Assembly (NCBI RefSeq): GCF_002835935.1
Contig: NZ_PJCF01000003.1
Location: 558,001 to 622,000, forward strand
Direction: 5' to 3'
Source of the DNA: Paraglaciecola sp. MB-3u-78
GTDB taxonomy: Bacteria; Pseudomonadota; Gammaproteobacteria; Enterobacterales; Alteromonadaceae
Length of the DNA stretch: 64,000 nt
The notes beneath the pieces are model-generated. The model saw only the letters and a program-made list of their open reading frames with translations. It ran no database searches and was not told the origin of the DNA. The first letter of the stretch is position 1. The number at the start of each line of letters is the position of its first letter. Shown in pieces: positions 18,199-26,758 of the stretch. The position numbers were made by a program, and so were the translations under genes.

Positions 18199-19815
18199 AT
18201 GAAATTACCGCCCAACACCCATAAAAACAAGGCTTTTAGCGACACCGATACCATGTCAAGGTTGCAAGCTATGCTGTCTGAAAAAGACGGGGTGATTGGG
18301 GAAAAAGAAACACTGATTGCAGAGCAAAGTGACATCATCGAAAAGAAGTCTGATGTCATCGATTCACTTAAAAAGCGCGTTGAGTTACTCGAAGAGTATT
18401 TACGCTTATCTAATAGCAAACGCTTTGGCAGCAGCTCTGAACAAACCCCGCCAGAGCAAGGTAACTTGTTCAACGAAGCCGAAGCGACCAGTGAGCCAGA
18501 ACAAACTGAGCCTGAGTTACCGACCACAAGCGAGCCTAAAGCCAAAACCGGTCGCAAACCCTTTGCTAAAAACCTACCACGCACCCAAGTGTTTGCGTAT
18601 TTGTCAGATACTGAAAAAGAAGGCGCAATCAATACCTTCTTTGTGAAAGTCAGAGAAGAGCTAGATATTATCCCTGCCAAAGTACAGGTACTAGAGTACA
18701 TGCAGGAAAAGGCGGTGTTTAAAGACGAACAAGGCACAACCACCATGAAAGCGGCTGAGGTCATTAAACACCCTGTACCCAAAGCCATGGGCAGTATCAA
18801 CTTAATGACCTACATCATTATTGCTAAATACGCCGATGGCATGCCGCTTTATCGATTAGAGGGGATTATCGAACGATACGGGGGCAGCATATCAAGAACA
18901 ACACTCGCCAACTATGTCATTGCGCTAGGCAAACAAATCCAACCCTTAATTAACTTATTAAGGGAGACTCAGCATGCCGGCTCACTCATTATGGCGGATG
19001 AAACCCGCATTCAGGTATTAAAAGAGCCAGGGCTTGCGCCCACGGGCGATAAATTTATGTGGGTGACACTCGGCGGTAAAGCCGACCAACAAAGCGTGCT
19101 GTTTGACTATGACCCATCGCGTGCTCGCCATGTGCCTATGCGCTTGCTACATGGATTTACTCATGGCTACCTGCAAACCGACGGTTATGCAGGTTACAAC
19201 GAAGTGTGCCGCAAAAACCAGCTCATTCAATTAGGCTGTATGGATCACGCTCGCCGCAAATTCATCGAGGCACAGCAATCACAACCTAAAGGGAAAAAAA
19301 TAAAAGCCAGCAAAGCCGACATGGCCTTGAGCCTGATTAACAAGCTCTATGGGATTGAGCGCACCATCAAACATGCTAGCAATGAGAAAAGACTGGCCGT
19401 TCGCCAAGCTAAGAGCATGCCGATATTAAACACACTGCAGGCATGGCTCACGGCAAACAAACCGCGCGTGGCCACCGACAGTTTAACTGGCAAGGCCATG
19501 ACCTACTTGCATAATCAGTGGGATAAACTCACTGTGTATTGCACAGATGGGCAGCTTCGCATCAGTAACATTATGGCTGAAAACGCCATTCGCCCTTTTG
19601 CCGTTGGGAGGCGTGCATGGTTATTCGCCGACACACCTGCTGGCGCAAACGCCAGTGCCGCACATTACAGCTTGATTGAAACCGCTCGGTTACATGGCAT
19701 TGAGCCATACGCATATCTCAATACTATATTCAAAGCGATACCCTATGCGGAAACGGTGGAAGATTTTGAAGCGTTATTGCCGTGGAACTATAAGCGCAGT
19801 ATTACGACTGTTTGA
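18199..19815 (+). CDS. tnpC: IS66-family transposase TnpC
   Basis: This 538-residue DDE transposase has a coiled-coil N-terminal region (leucine-zipper-like, up to about residue 75) and SSEQTPPEQGNLFNEAE. The catalytic domain contains IMADETRIQVL, the segment LQTDGYAGYN and, near the C-terminus, NIMAENAIRPFAVGRRAWLF. The frame is uninterrupted, so the element may be active. Confidence 0.93.
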   Translation: MKLPPNTHKNKAFSDTDTMSRLQAMLSEKDGVIGEKETLIAEQSDIIEKKSDVIDSLKKRVELLEEYLRLSNSKRFGSSSEQTPPEQGNLFNEAEATSEPEQTEPELPTTSEPKAKTGRKPFAKNLPRTQVFAYLSDTEKEGAINTFFVKVREELDIIPAKVQVLEYMQEKAVFKDEQGTTTMKAAEVIKHPVPKAMGSINLMTYIIIAKYADGMPLYRLEGIIERYGGSISRTTLANYVIALGKQIQPLINLLRETQHAGSLIMADETRIQVLKEPGLAPTGDKFMWVTLGGKADQQSVLFDYDPSRARHVPMRLLHGFTHGYLQTDGYAGYNEVCRKNQLIQLGCMDHARRKFIEAQQSQPKGKKIKASKADMALSLINKLYGIERTIKHASNEKRLAVRQAKSMPILNTLQAWLTANKPRVATDSLTGKAMTYLHNQWDKLTVYCTDGQLRISNIMAENAIRPFAVGRRAWLFADTPAGANASAAHYSLIETARLHGIEPYAYLNTIFKAIPYAETVEDFEALLPWNYKRSITTV

Positions 19816-20064
19816 TACGTGGGTTGATTAGCCGCTTACGTTGTTTCTGCTTTACCGTTTGATATATGGCAGAAGAAAAAGGACAAAATACTGTGTGGTC
19901 ATCTTGGGATAAGCTATGAAGATTTTGTTTTTAAACCAGCAAATGAAAAAGATAGCCTTCGAGCTTCATTTAAAGGTAATTCTAAATAAGCTTTCAATAT
20001 GAAGTGGTTGAAAGTTGCCTGCCAGTCGAGAGATGATTAGTGGCACAGCAAATTACATAAAAGC

Positions 20065-20142
20065 ACCTAACAAGTGCATCATGGTGGGAATTTTACTCGC
20101 TGGAAAAGCGCTCCTAAAATCCCCATATGCAAAGCGTTAGGT
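20065..20142 (+). repeat. attC site 5
   Basis: ACCTAAC (20065-20071) to GTTAGGT (20136-20142), 78 bp. Inner arms around GGGAATTTTACTCGCTG and CTAAAATCCCC pair, with the usual asymmetric extra bases. Nearly the same core recurs in attC site 8 at 22143. Confidence 0.92.
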
Positions 20143-20162
20143 GAACAAAGGATATTTTGAAT

Positions 20163-20969
20163 ATGGGTATTCCAAAAAAGCTTTATAAGTACGAAAGCTT
20201 TACTACTCAAAGCCTATCGAACTTAAAATCTCAAATCCTATATTTCGGTTCACCGTTAGACTTTAATGATCCTTATGATTGTGCAATCACAGCAAGGATA
20301 AAAGAACCAACTGATTCAGACGTTGAATCATTCAGAGGTCTATATTCAAAAATCCCCGATTTTCCAGAACAAACAAAGCAAGCTTTAGCCCAAGCATCAA
20401 CTGACGAGTTAAGAAGCTGGTTACATGGGGTTGGCAATCGGAGTATTAGCGATATTGTTCACAAAGCTATAGATGGCAAAGGTGTATCTTGCTTCTCTGA
20501 GAAACACAATGACCTACTTATGTGGTCTCATTATGGAGACAAAAATAAAGGGTTTTGTCTGGAGTTTGACACTTCCTTTGAGCCATTCAATAAAGCAAAA
20601 AAAGTAAAGTACACTGAAGAAATACCATCAATCAGTATTACGGATGCTATCGTCAAAAATAATTTTGAACAGCTCTTTGATTTATATTGTACTAAATCTA
20701 CGTCTTGGGAATACGAGGCGGAGTGGAGATGTATACACCATCATGTGGGGACTAAGTGGACTTATGAAAGTGAAGCTCTTACAGGGGTGTATTTTGGTTC
20801 AAATGTCCCCGATCAAGTTATAGATATTGTATGTTTAATCCTCCAAGGTCAAAATACACACGTTAAATATTGGAAAGGGAAAAGAAGTGACACTAAATTT
20901 GAATTAGAGTTCGAGGACTTTAATTATATACCTTATATAGTTGCTAAGGATCGTGGGCTTGTCACCTAA
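20163..20969 (+). CDS. Cassette gene: DUF2971-family protein
   Basis: The 268-residue product shows the DUF2971 pattern: an N-terminal LYKYESFTTQSLSNLKSQILYFGSPLDFNDPYD, then VSCFSEKHNDLLMWSHYGDKNKGFCLEFD in the middle, and WEYEAEWRC with a following IYFGS-like strand. The biochemical role of this family is unknown. The ATG at 20163 is preferred over the TTG at 20157 because the AAAGGA box then has better spacing. The stop codon lies within the next attC site. Confidence 0.85.
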   Translation: MGIPKKLYKYESFTTQSLSNLKSQILYFGSPLDFNDPYDCAITARIKEPTDSDVESFRGLYSKIPDFPEQTKQALAQASTDELRSWLHGVGNRSISDIVHKAIDGKGVSCFSEKHNDLLMWSHYGDKNKGFCLEFDTSFEPFNKAKKVKYTEEIPSISITDAIVKNNFEQLFDLYCTKSTSWEYEAEWRCIHHHVGTKWTYESEALTGVYFGSNVPDQVIDIVCLILQGQNTHVKYWKGKRSDTKFELEFEDFNYIPYIVAKDRGLVT

Positions 20970-21032
20970 CAAACCAATTAATCCGACCTCAACTCGCTGC
21001 GCTCTTTGTGTCGGCTTATTGGGGCGTTAGAC
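20964..21032 (+). repeat. attC site 6
   Basis: ACCTAAC (20964-20970) to GTTAGAC (21026-21032), 69 bp, overlapping the DUF2971 stop codon. It is closely related to the last site at 29689-29756. Confidence 0.92.
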
Positions 21033-21054
21033 ATAAAAATGGAGATGGTCTTAA

Positions 21055-21453
21055 ATGGATAGTGATTGTATTCAGTCTATAGCTGCAGTGATATCCTCAA
21101 TAGCTGCGGCCTTTGTAGTATATTTTGCCTATAAGACTATTATTGAAAATAGAAAGAATATATTCATAAGAGACAAACATCGACTCGCTATAACTCTAAG
21201 GGATTTACACTTAAAATTTCAGCAAGATTGGGGCAGCTTCAAACTTTCAAACTACCCAGAAGAACAAAATATAATATTGGCTTCAAAATATATTATCTCC
21301 CCTGAGTTATATAATGACCTTATGGGGCTTATGGTAAAACTGCACCAATTTGAGAAAAGTGAGGATGTTGATTCTGTGTATAAAAATGAGACTGCTGAAG
21401 GCATTTCTACATTATTTAAAAGCGTTTCGTGCAAGCAACGACTTGATGAGTAA
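21055..21453 (+). CDS. Cassette gene: one-helix membrane protein of unknown function
   Basis: The 132-residue protein has a single N-terminal transmembrane helix (SIAAVISSIAAAFVVYFAY) followed by a charged cytoplasmic region with a predicted helical pattern (RLAITLRDLHLKFQQDW). The layout is often seen in small unnamed membrane proteins of integrons. No domain is recognised. It ends 12 bp before the next attC. Confidence 0.7.
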   Translation: MDSDCIQSIAAVISSIAAAFVVYFAYKTIIENRKNIFIRDKHRLAITLRDLHLKFQQDWGSFKLSNYPEEQNIILASKYIISPELYNDLMGLMVKLHQFEKSEDVDSVYKNETAEGISTLFKSVSCKQRLDE

Positions 21454-21465
21454 GGTGGTTGTAAT

Positions 21466-21573
21466 GCCTAACAAACGCATCAAACCTGAATCCGCAAACA
21501 GTCCAGTTTTTTGCAAAATACACGGCGCAAAAAAGCGTCCAATTTGCTCCGCTGTTTATGCGAAGCGTTAGGC
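21466..21573 (+). repeat. attC site 7
   Basis: GCCTAAC (21466-21472) to GTTAGGC (21567-21573), 108 bp, with a long imperfect inner hairpin around GGCGCAAAAAAGCG. Confidence 0.92.
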
Positions 21574-21593
21574 ATATAAGGAAGTATCCATCT

Positions 21594-22148
21594 ATGGAGC
21601 TATTAAAAAAACTATGGAAAGATCCTGTATGGAGCAAAGTTATTGCTACGGGAATCATCGCACTGATCGTTGCAGTTGCGACGTATATATTAAATTTATG
21701 GCCTGATATCCTATCGTTAATAAAACTCACTTGGGGTTTTATTACTTCCAGTACAAGCACTCCTAATTGGTTACTTACAATAATGGCAATACCCTGTTTT
21801 CTATTTGTGATGGCTATACTTTCTTCCTTGAAAGGCAAAAAAAATCAAACCAGTTCTTTTACTGATTATGTAAAAGATAACTTCGAGGGGTTAAGTTGGG
21901 GGTGGAGATATCACGGGCAACAAATTACAAACTTGCATTGTCTTTGTCCAAAATGCCAATATCAAATAATTCCCCGAGCCGAGCATGATTATCAGAAAGG
22001 TGGATTTGTGTATATATATGCTTGTGAGGAGTGTGGTTATAAAGTATCTCCTGTCGCTATCGAGAACCATGAGTTTGAACAAAAAATAGAACTCAAGATA
22101 CAAAAGAAGTTAAGAACAGGAGAATGGATTGAGGCACTAAATGCCTAA
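21594..22148 (+). CDS. Cassette gene: membrane protein with C-terminal zinc ribbon
   Basis: The ATG at 21594 is chosen because it follows AAGGAAG at good spacing; longer frames would start inside the attC site. The 184-residue protein has two transmembrane helices (VIATGIIALIVAVATYIL and LLTIMAIPCFLFVMAIL). A soluble tail has paired Cys-x2-Cys knuckles, CPKCQYQI and CEECGYKV, 30 residues apart, a probable zinc ribbon. The C-terminus is highly charged. No family name can be given. A membrane-tethered nucleic-acid or protein-binding module is one possibility. Confidence 0.75.
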   Translation: MELLKKLWKDPVWSKVIATGIIALIVAVATYILNLWPDILSLIKLTWGFITSSTSTPNWLLTIMAIPCFLFVMAILSSLKGKKNQTSSFTDYVKDNFEGLSWGWRYHGQQITNLHCLCPKCQYQIIPRAEHDYQKGGFVYIYACEECGYKVSPVAIENHEFEQKIELKIQKKLRTGEWIEALNA

Positions 22149-22217
22149 CAAGCCAAGTCAGCGGGAATTTTACTCGCTGAAAAACACTCATAAAATCCCC
22201 TGCTTGGGGCGTTAGGC
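22143..22217 (+). repeat. attC site 8
   Basis: GCCTAAC (22143-22149) to GTTAGGC (22211-22217), 75 bp. The preceding gene stops inside it. Its inner arms are similar to those of attC site 5. Confidence 0.93.
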
Positions 22218-22226
22218 AAAAAACAT

Positions 22227-22781
22227 ATGATCAGACTGTTTATTGTAATATCTCTGCTGTGGTTAGCTACCTTTACGTACGCAATACAGCCAGATCCTAT
22301 TTACCGAGAAACAGAGGTCCGAAATGAAAGGCCTCGCGCAGTCAATGAAAAATTCGATTTACAGGAAGTTAATCCTAGGTTCAAAAAAATATTTTCTGAT
22401 GTGGACAAAAAAGCAGAGAGGCGTGTCGGTAATGTGAAACGTAACGTTGATTTTATTCATAGGTTTTGGGATGAGAAAAAATCAATTCTGCATGAACAAT
22501 ACGATATTCAATGGCAATCTCCTGCGGATTTGAATCCAGCTATAGATTATGGAGACTATGGCCAGCCAATGATTACCGATAATGAACGAGAGTCGATCTC
22601 TTACTACATTAAGGCAGAAGGGTACATGGGGAACGAGTCCGTTCTTCGCGTCTGGAGGATGTTTGATGGTACTGTTTACGTATCGACAAAGGACAATATG
22701 TCGGAGCGCATACGCCACTATCAGCTAGCAGGCATTGGCGATCAATGGAAATTTGTAAACGTACATTTTGTGGAGCCGTGA
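22227..22781 (+). CDS. Cassette gene: exported protein of unknown function
   Basis: The 184-residue product begins 10 bp after attC site 8 and has a signal peptide (MIRLFIVISLLWLATFTYA, cleavage after YA). The mature part is rich in charged and aromatic residues (IHRFWDEKKSIL, MFDGTVYVSTKDNMSERI) and probably sits in the periplasm. No family is recognised. The stop codon lies 5 bp before the attC site now split by the group II intron. Confidence 0.72.
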   Translation: MIRLFIVISLLWLATFTYAIQPDPIYRETEVRNERPRAVNEKFDLQEVNPRFKKIFSDVDKKAERRVGNVKRNVDFIHRFWDEKKSILHEQYDIQWQSPADLNPAIDYGDYGQPMITDNERESISYYIKAEGYMGNESVLRVWRMFDGTVYVSTKDNMSERIRHYQLAGIGDQWKFVNVHFVEP

Positions 22782-22790
22782 GCATGCCTA

Positions 22791-24710
22791 ATCGGGTAGC
22801 CAAGGGTCTCTAACCCTCAGCCCCCACAACACCCTGCATGCGGCTCCGCACAGGGCGTTTCATTTAGGATAGTGAAGCGCAATCCAACCATCACGTAACG
22901 AATAAAGCCCTTCGGATTTTAAGTAATCAAGCGATAAGGCTTGATTGATCCCCGGAGTTTTCGCACTACGCCATGGCCCTTTACTGGTAATGCCACACGC
23001 AACCGCAGCTTGTACATGCACACCTAATCTCATTAAACTTCTGACTTTGGTACGTGGTCTTCGCCACTGCCGCCAATACGCCATTCTCACTCTGCGCCTG
23101 ATCCAATGATCTAAGTCTACACATCGTTGATAGCTATTAGCGATACCAAAGTAGTTTATCCAGCCTCGTAAATATTGACTGATTTTAAAGAGTTGATAAT
23201 GCATAGACACGCCCCAGTTACGGTTCGTTAACCGCCGAACTTGCTGTTTAAACTTCAGCAAAGTCTTCGGATGCCATTGAATGCGTCCTCTGTTGAATGT
23301 GAATCCAAGGAATTTGCTTTCACTGGTTTTAACGACGTGGCTTTTGGTCGTATTAACGACCAGTTTCAAACGGTGACACAGGAACCTGCTGATACTACTC
23401 AGCACACGCTTGCCCGAACGCGGCGTCTTTACCAAAATGGTAAAGTCGTCCGCGTATCGGGCAAACTGATGGCCTCGTTTCTCAAGCTCTTTGTCCAGAG
23501 GGTCGAGCATGATGTTGGACAGCAAGGGTGACAACGGCCCGCCTTGTGGTACTCCTTCTCGGCTCTCCACGTAAAGCTGGTTATCGATAACCCCAGCTCG
23601 CAGATAACGTTTAATCAATTTAAGTAGACGTTTGTCCTTCACTTTGTAGCCAAGGAGCGTCATAAGTAAATCATGATTAACGCGGTCAAAGAACTTAGAC
23701 AGATCAACATCGACTGTAAAACGGCGACCCGTTTTAATGATGCTTTGTACCTGTTTCACCGCTTGTTGCCCATTTCGATTTGGCCTGAACCCAAAACTGT
23801 TGTCTGAGAAGGTCGGGTCGAAAATAGGCGTAAGGACTTGAGCAATGGCTTGTTGGATCACTCGGTCAACGATGGTCGGGATACCTAGCTGACGTTTACC
23901 GCCATCTGGTTTATCTATTTCCACACGCCGAACGGGTGAAGGTTGGTATTGACCTGAGCAAAGCTCAGACATAATACGTTTCCAGTTTCCATCCTTTGCC
24001 CAAGCGGGGAAGTCATCAATGGACATCCCATCAATGCCAGCGGCCCCTTTGTTGGCTCGAACTCGTTTCCATGCAGCCAAGATATTGGCTGGACGAAGAA
24101 TAAGCCCAAGTAGATCTGCACTAAAGGCTGGCTGCTTGTCGGTACGCTGAGTCACGTCACTACCGGACGGCATTCGTGTATTCAAGTCTGACAAGGCTCC
24201 TCCTTTGTTCTAAATGTTCGGACCTTCACCGTGTCCCAACCATTACGATGGGCATTTGGCTAATATGTCGTCTGCTGACTTCTGCTTAATCACATGACGG
24301 CTTACACCGTTATGCGCTATCGGTTTTCATCTATTTGCTCTTTCCAGTCGATGACACTGAAAAGCCAAGGCACTTGTATACCAGAGCCTCACTGGTTAGT
24401 TACCGATCGCTTGTTAAGCAGATCTCCCCAGATAAAAGCATGAACTTTCTTTGCACTGCTGCATCATTTACGGTGGCCATTAGATCACGTGGTTTCGTCG
24501 TCTTGTGCCAACTCACCTCTAGCCTACGCCTCATATGATGTTCTTGTTCATCAGCTCGCAAATTTGCGTCCGGCTTCCTCCAGACCAAGCCTCGCGGCTA
24601 AGCCCTTGCCATTCGCTAGTAGTTAACGTTTAATAACGGTAAGTTATATAAACGGTGATCTTCCTACAGAGGACTTTCACCTCATTAGTTCGTGCCCATG
24701 CTGGGCGTAC
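22791..24710 (-). mobile_element. Group II intron of the IIC-attC type
   Basis: The 1920-bp intron lies on the minus strand, opposite to the cassettes, as is usual for attC-targeted group IIC introns. Its 5' end reads GTACGCCCAGCATGGGC, followed by GGTGAAAGTCCTC, typical of domain I. Its 3' end has the structured region with GGAGCCGCATGCAGGGT and finishes in GGCTACCCGAT. The exons join as TTTTGT and TAGGC on the minus strand, which is the target described for this intron class. A start two bases upstream (GTGTACG) is possible but would not restore attC. Confidence 0.92.
22860..24194 (-). CDS. ltrA: Group II intron reverse transcriptase/maturase
   Basis: The 444-residue intron-encoded protein helps the intron RNA splice and reverse-transcribes it into new sites. 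Visible RT blocks include GAAGIDGMSIDDF, the segment VDVDLSKFFDRVNHD, GVPQGGPLSPLLSNIML and the catalytic FARYADDF. A thumb/maturase region follows (LRGWINYFGIANS). There is no C-terminal HNH endonuclease domain, as expected for class C introns. The frame is complete, so the intron may be mobile. Confidence 0.95.
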   Translation of the reverse strand: MSDLNTRMPSGSDVTQRTDKQPAFSADLLGLILRPANILAAWKRVRANKGAAGIDGMSIDDFPAWAKDGNWKRIMSELCSGQYQPSPVRRVEIDKPDGGKRQLGIPTIVDRVIQQAIAQVLTPIFDPTFSDNSFGFRPNRNGQQAVKQVQSIIKTGRRFTVDVDLSKFFDRVNHDLLMTLLGYKVKDKRLLKLIKRYLRAGVIDNQLYVESREGVPQGGPLSPLLSNIMLDPLDKELEKRGHQFARYADDFTILVKTPRSGKRVLSSISRFLCHRLKLVVNTTKSHVVKTSESKFLGFTFNRGRIQWHPKTLLKFKQQVRRLTNRNWGVSMHYQLFKISQYLRGWINYFGIANSYQRCVDLDHWIRRRVRMAYWRQWRRPRTKVRSLMRLGVHVQAAVACGITSKGPWRSAKTPGINQALSLDYLKSEGLYSLRDGWIALHYPK

Positions 24711-24833
24711 ACAAAACTGTCAATGGGACATTTTTTACTTCGCTCCGTTTTGCGGTGGCTTCGCCACTTTACCGCAAAACTCCACTACGCAAAAAATGCC
24801 CATTACAGTGGCGTTAGGTTTCAGGAGGGAATT

Positions 24834-25232
24834 TTGAAAACGGAATTATTTGACGAAAATTTAGTAAAAAAAGAAGCCAAGAGACAAAATGATTACCTTA
24901 ATACTTTTTTAGGTATTTTATTATTTACACTTGGTTTTTCATGCCTTGGTCTTGAAAATCCAACTAGAGGAGCAGTAGTTTGCATAGCTCTACTATTGCC
25001 TCTCTTTTATAAAGCCATTCAATATGTGCCAGAAACAATAATTACGCTAAGAGTGCTTGCTAAAGAGCACCCTGAGAATGAAGAAATAAAAATTTCACTT
25101 AAATATTTAGAAAAAAAATATCTTGGTTTCAAGTCAATATTTACCAGTAATTTAGTGTATATGGTAGGTGTAATCATGTTTGGTTTGGTTCTGCTGTCGC
25201 CAGACTTTGTTTATTGGGTTAAATCATCATGA
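24834..25232 (+). CDS. Cassette gene: multi-helix membrane protein of unknown function
   Basis: The TTG at 24834 is chosen as start because a strong AGGAGG lies just before it and longer frames would begin inside the attC site. The 132-residue product has a charged N-terminus (TELFDENLVKKEAKRQND), two close hydrophobic segments (FLGILLFTLGFSCLGL and AVVCIALLLPLFY) and a third at the C-terminus (LVYMVGVIMFGLVLL). A polar loop with EHPENEEIKISLKYLEKKY separates them. No family is recognised. Confidence 0.7.
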   Translation: MKTELFDENLVKKEAKRQNDYLNTFLGILLFTLGFSCLGLENPTRGAVVCIALLLPLFYKAIQYVPETIITLRVLAKEHPENEEIKISLKYLEKKYLGFKSIFTSNLVYMVGVIMFGLVLLSPDFVYWVKSS

Positions 25233-25233
25233 A

Positions 25234-25331
25234 ACCTAACAAGCGCTTTAAATTTGACTCCAAAAGCTGTCATGCTTTTTGCGGAGCAAAATCAAAGCCA
25301 ACTTTTTCCGCAATTTAAGCGGGCGTTATAT
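25234..25331 (+). repeat. attC site 10
   Basis: ACCTAAC (25234-25240) to GTTATAT (25325-25331), 98 bp. Complementary flanks AAGCGCTTTAAATT and AATTTAAGCGGGCG lie inside. Confidence 0.88.
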
Positions 25332-25349
25332 TTTGCAGGGAGCATACCT

Positions 25350-26018
25350 TTGAATTCTAGTGAGCGTTCTAAGTTTTACGAAAAGCAGTACAATCAAGAA
25401 CTAGATCGTAAAGAAAAAATTAATGCGCGCTTAAATTTACCATTAGCTATAAGTGTTGCTTTAATCGGTTTATTATCATATCTAATAAAAAGTGCTCCTT
25501 TAGAATTAAATTCCAATTGGAGTTACTTATTCTGGCTGCTTTTCTTATCCTCAATAACGTCAATATTTTTTGCATTTTACTATTTTAGACAGTGTTGGTT
25601 TGGACATACAGATCAACTTATACCAACAGCAGATGTTATTGAAAATTATTATGTATCACTTCTGAATCATTATTCTAAATATCCTAACTCCAGTAAGAAT
25701 ATCGAAAATGAGTTTAAAGAATTCATAAAAAATAGTTTTATGAATTACGCAACAACAAACGCTACAAATAATGACAAACGTAGTTTTAAACTATACAAAA
25801 CCACTGTGTCTTTAACTTTTTCACTAGTATTTGCGTTTTTTTCGCTAATACCGCACACGCTACATAATCTTAATGTAAACACTGAAAATCAAACAAAGGA
25901 TAGTTTAAGTATGTCAAATCAAAAACAGCCGCCACCGCCGCCAGCTGCACCAGGCCCGAGAAGTGTAAAAGGTCAAGTTCCACCAAAAAACCCACAGCCA
26001 AAACCAACTCAACGGTAA
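25350..26018 (+). CDS. Cassette gene: three-helix membrane protein with proline-rich tail
   Basis: The TTG at 25350 follows CAGGGAG at good spacing; the longer frame from 25254 would start in attC. The 222-residue product has a charged N-terminal helix (YNQELDRKEKINARL), two transmembrane helices (LPLAISVALIGLLSYLI and LFWLLFLSSITSIFFAFYYF) and a third near residue 170. The C-terminal ~35 residues are proline-rich (KQPPPPPAAPGPRS and PPKNPQPKPTQR). The pattern resembles unnamed 2TM effector-like proteins seen near defence systems, but this is only a layout resemblance. Confidence 0.72.
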   Translation: MNSSERSKFYEKQYNQELDRKEKINARLNLPLAISVALIGLLSYLIKSAPLELNSNWSYLFWLLFLSSITSIFFAFYYFRQCWFGHTDQLIPTADVIENYYVSLLNHYSKYPNSSKNIENEFKEFIKNSFMNYATTNATNNDKRSFKLYKTTVSLTFSLVFAFFSLIPHTLHNLNVNTENQTKDSLSMSNQKQPPPPPAAPGPRSVKGQVPPKNPQPKPTQR

Positions 26019-26023
26019 GCAAA

Positions 26024-26125
26024 ATATAACAAGCAAATTAAGCGGGACTTCAAACAGTTGGCTGAGTTCCGCTTCGCTACACATTTTAGCCAACGTGTTA
26101 TAAGCCCCTTATTTGGGCGTTAGCT
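26024..26125 (+). repeat. attC site 11
   Basis: ATATAAC (26024-26030) to GTTAGCT (26119-26125), 102 bp. Inner segments CAGTTGGCTGAGTTCCGCTT and TTTTAGCCAACGTG are close to those of attC site 12. Confidence 0.85.
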
Positions 26126-26139
26126 CTCAAGGAGATTCC

Positions 26140-26754
26140 GTGGCATCGGACGCAATAGAATTAGTATCTACAACCACATGGTTAGATCCAAAAATAATCA
26201 TTCCTGCGATATGCGTGATCATTGCGTCTGTTGTTATCCCTTTATTGCTTCATGTACTTAAGGGTAAAAGAGAGAAATCAGATAAAATTCTAGAAATTCG
26301 AACCAAAGCATATACCGAGTATTTCAAAAAATTTGAAGATATCGCAAAAGGTCTAGGTACAGATTATGAGCATTTTTCAAAAGTTACTTTGGTTGAAGAG
26401 TTTCGAGAATTGCTTGAAGCAGAAAACTCACCTGACGCGCTTATTAAGTTTCAAGAAACAGTTGGTAAATTCCCACACCAAATCCAAGAGTCACATAGAA
26501 AAGCAATGGAAGAGGTGACAGTTCTAAAAATATTAGGATCTTCTCATCTTTTAAAGCTTACAAATGAATTTGAATCCTTAAATCAAGAGATTATGACATT
26601 ATCATCTCAGTGGCTTGAGGAAATGAAGCAAGCCTTCATCATGCCAGACTTTGATGCACCTATTGCCAAAGAGATGACACAAAAAGGTCTTAAAGCCAAA
26701 GAGTTAAAAGAAGAAATCATTAAACAAATGAGAATAGAAATTAACCTTGAGTAA
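26140..26754 (+). CDS. Cassette gene: membrane-anchored helical protein of unknown function
   Basis: GTG at 26140 is chosen because AAGGAG precedes it; the longer frame starts within attC. The 204-residue product has one transmembrane helix (IIIPAICVIIASVVIPLLLHVL, residues about 20-40), then a long helical, charged cytoplasmic part (EIRTKAYTEYFKKFEDIAKG ... LTNEFESLNQEIMTLSSQW), likely coiled coil. No domain is recognised. Confidence 0.7.
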   Translation: MASDAIELVSTTTWLDPKIIIPAICVIIASVVIPLLLHVLKGKREKSDKILEIRTKAYTEYFKKFEDIAKGLGTDYEHFSKVTLVEEFRELLEAENSPDALIKFQETVGKFPHQIQESHRKAMEEVTVLKILGSSHLLKLTNEFESLNQEIMTLSSQWLEEMKQAFIMPDFDAPIAKEMTQKGLKAKELKEEIIKQMRIEINLE

Positions 26755-26758
26755 TGAG

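Larger units (their letters stand above)
17415..19839 (+). mobile_element. IS66-family insertion sequence, complete
   Basis: The 2425-bp element has terminal inverted repeats beginning GTAAGCG at both ends (left GTAAGCGCCAAATAAACCCA, right complement GTAAGCGGCTAATCAACCCA). It is flanked by a perfect 8-bp target duplication, GTTGTTTC (17407-17414 and 19840-19847). Both the 8-bp duplication and the GTAA ends are typical of IS66. It carries the three usual genes in order, all apparently intact. Confidence 0.95.
17236..19989 (+). pseudogene. Cassette gene for a two-helix membrane protein, split by the IS66 element
   Basis: The frame from ATG 17236 runs into the left end of the IS66 element. If the element and one copy of its 8-bp target duplication are removed, the frame continues without a shift from 19840 to TAA 19987-19989. 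This gives a 106-residue protein with two hydrophobic segments (SYSIFWTLTLSVAIGGFIY and YALVLFIIVLVFVVSALPF) and a charged C-terminal half (QKKKDKILCGHLG). No family is recognised. The interrupted form could still make a 60-residue truncated membrane peptide. It starts 35 bp after attC site 4, and attC site 5 follows the restored stop codon, so it was one intact cassette. Confidence 0.85.
22786..24819 (+). repeat. attC site 9, split by the group II intron
   Basis: The left five bases GCCTA (22786-22790) are separated by the intron from AC at 24711-24712. Joining them recreates GCCTAAC followed by AAAACTG and a long hairpin (GTTTTGCGG / CCGCAAAAC), ending in GTTAGGT at 24813-24819. The restored site is 114 bp. 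Confidence 0.9.
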
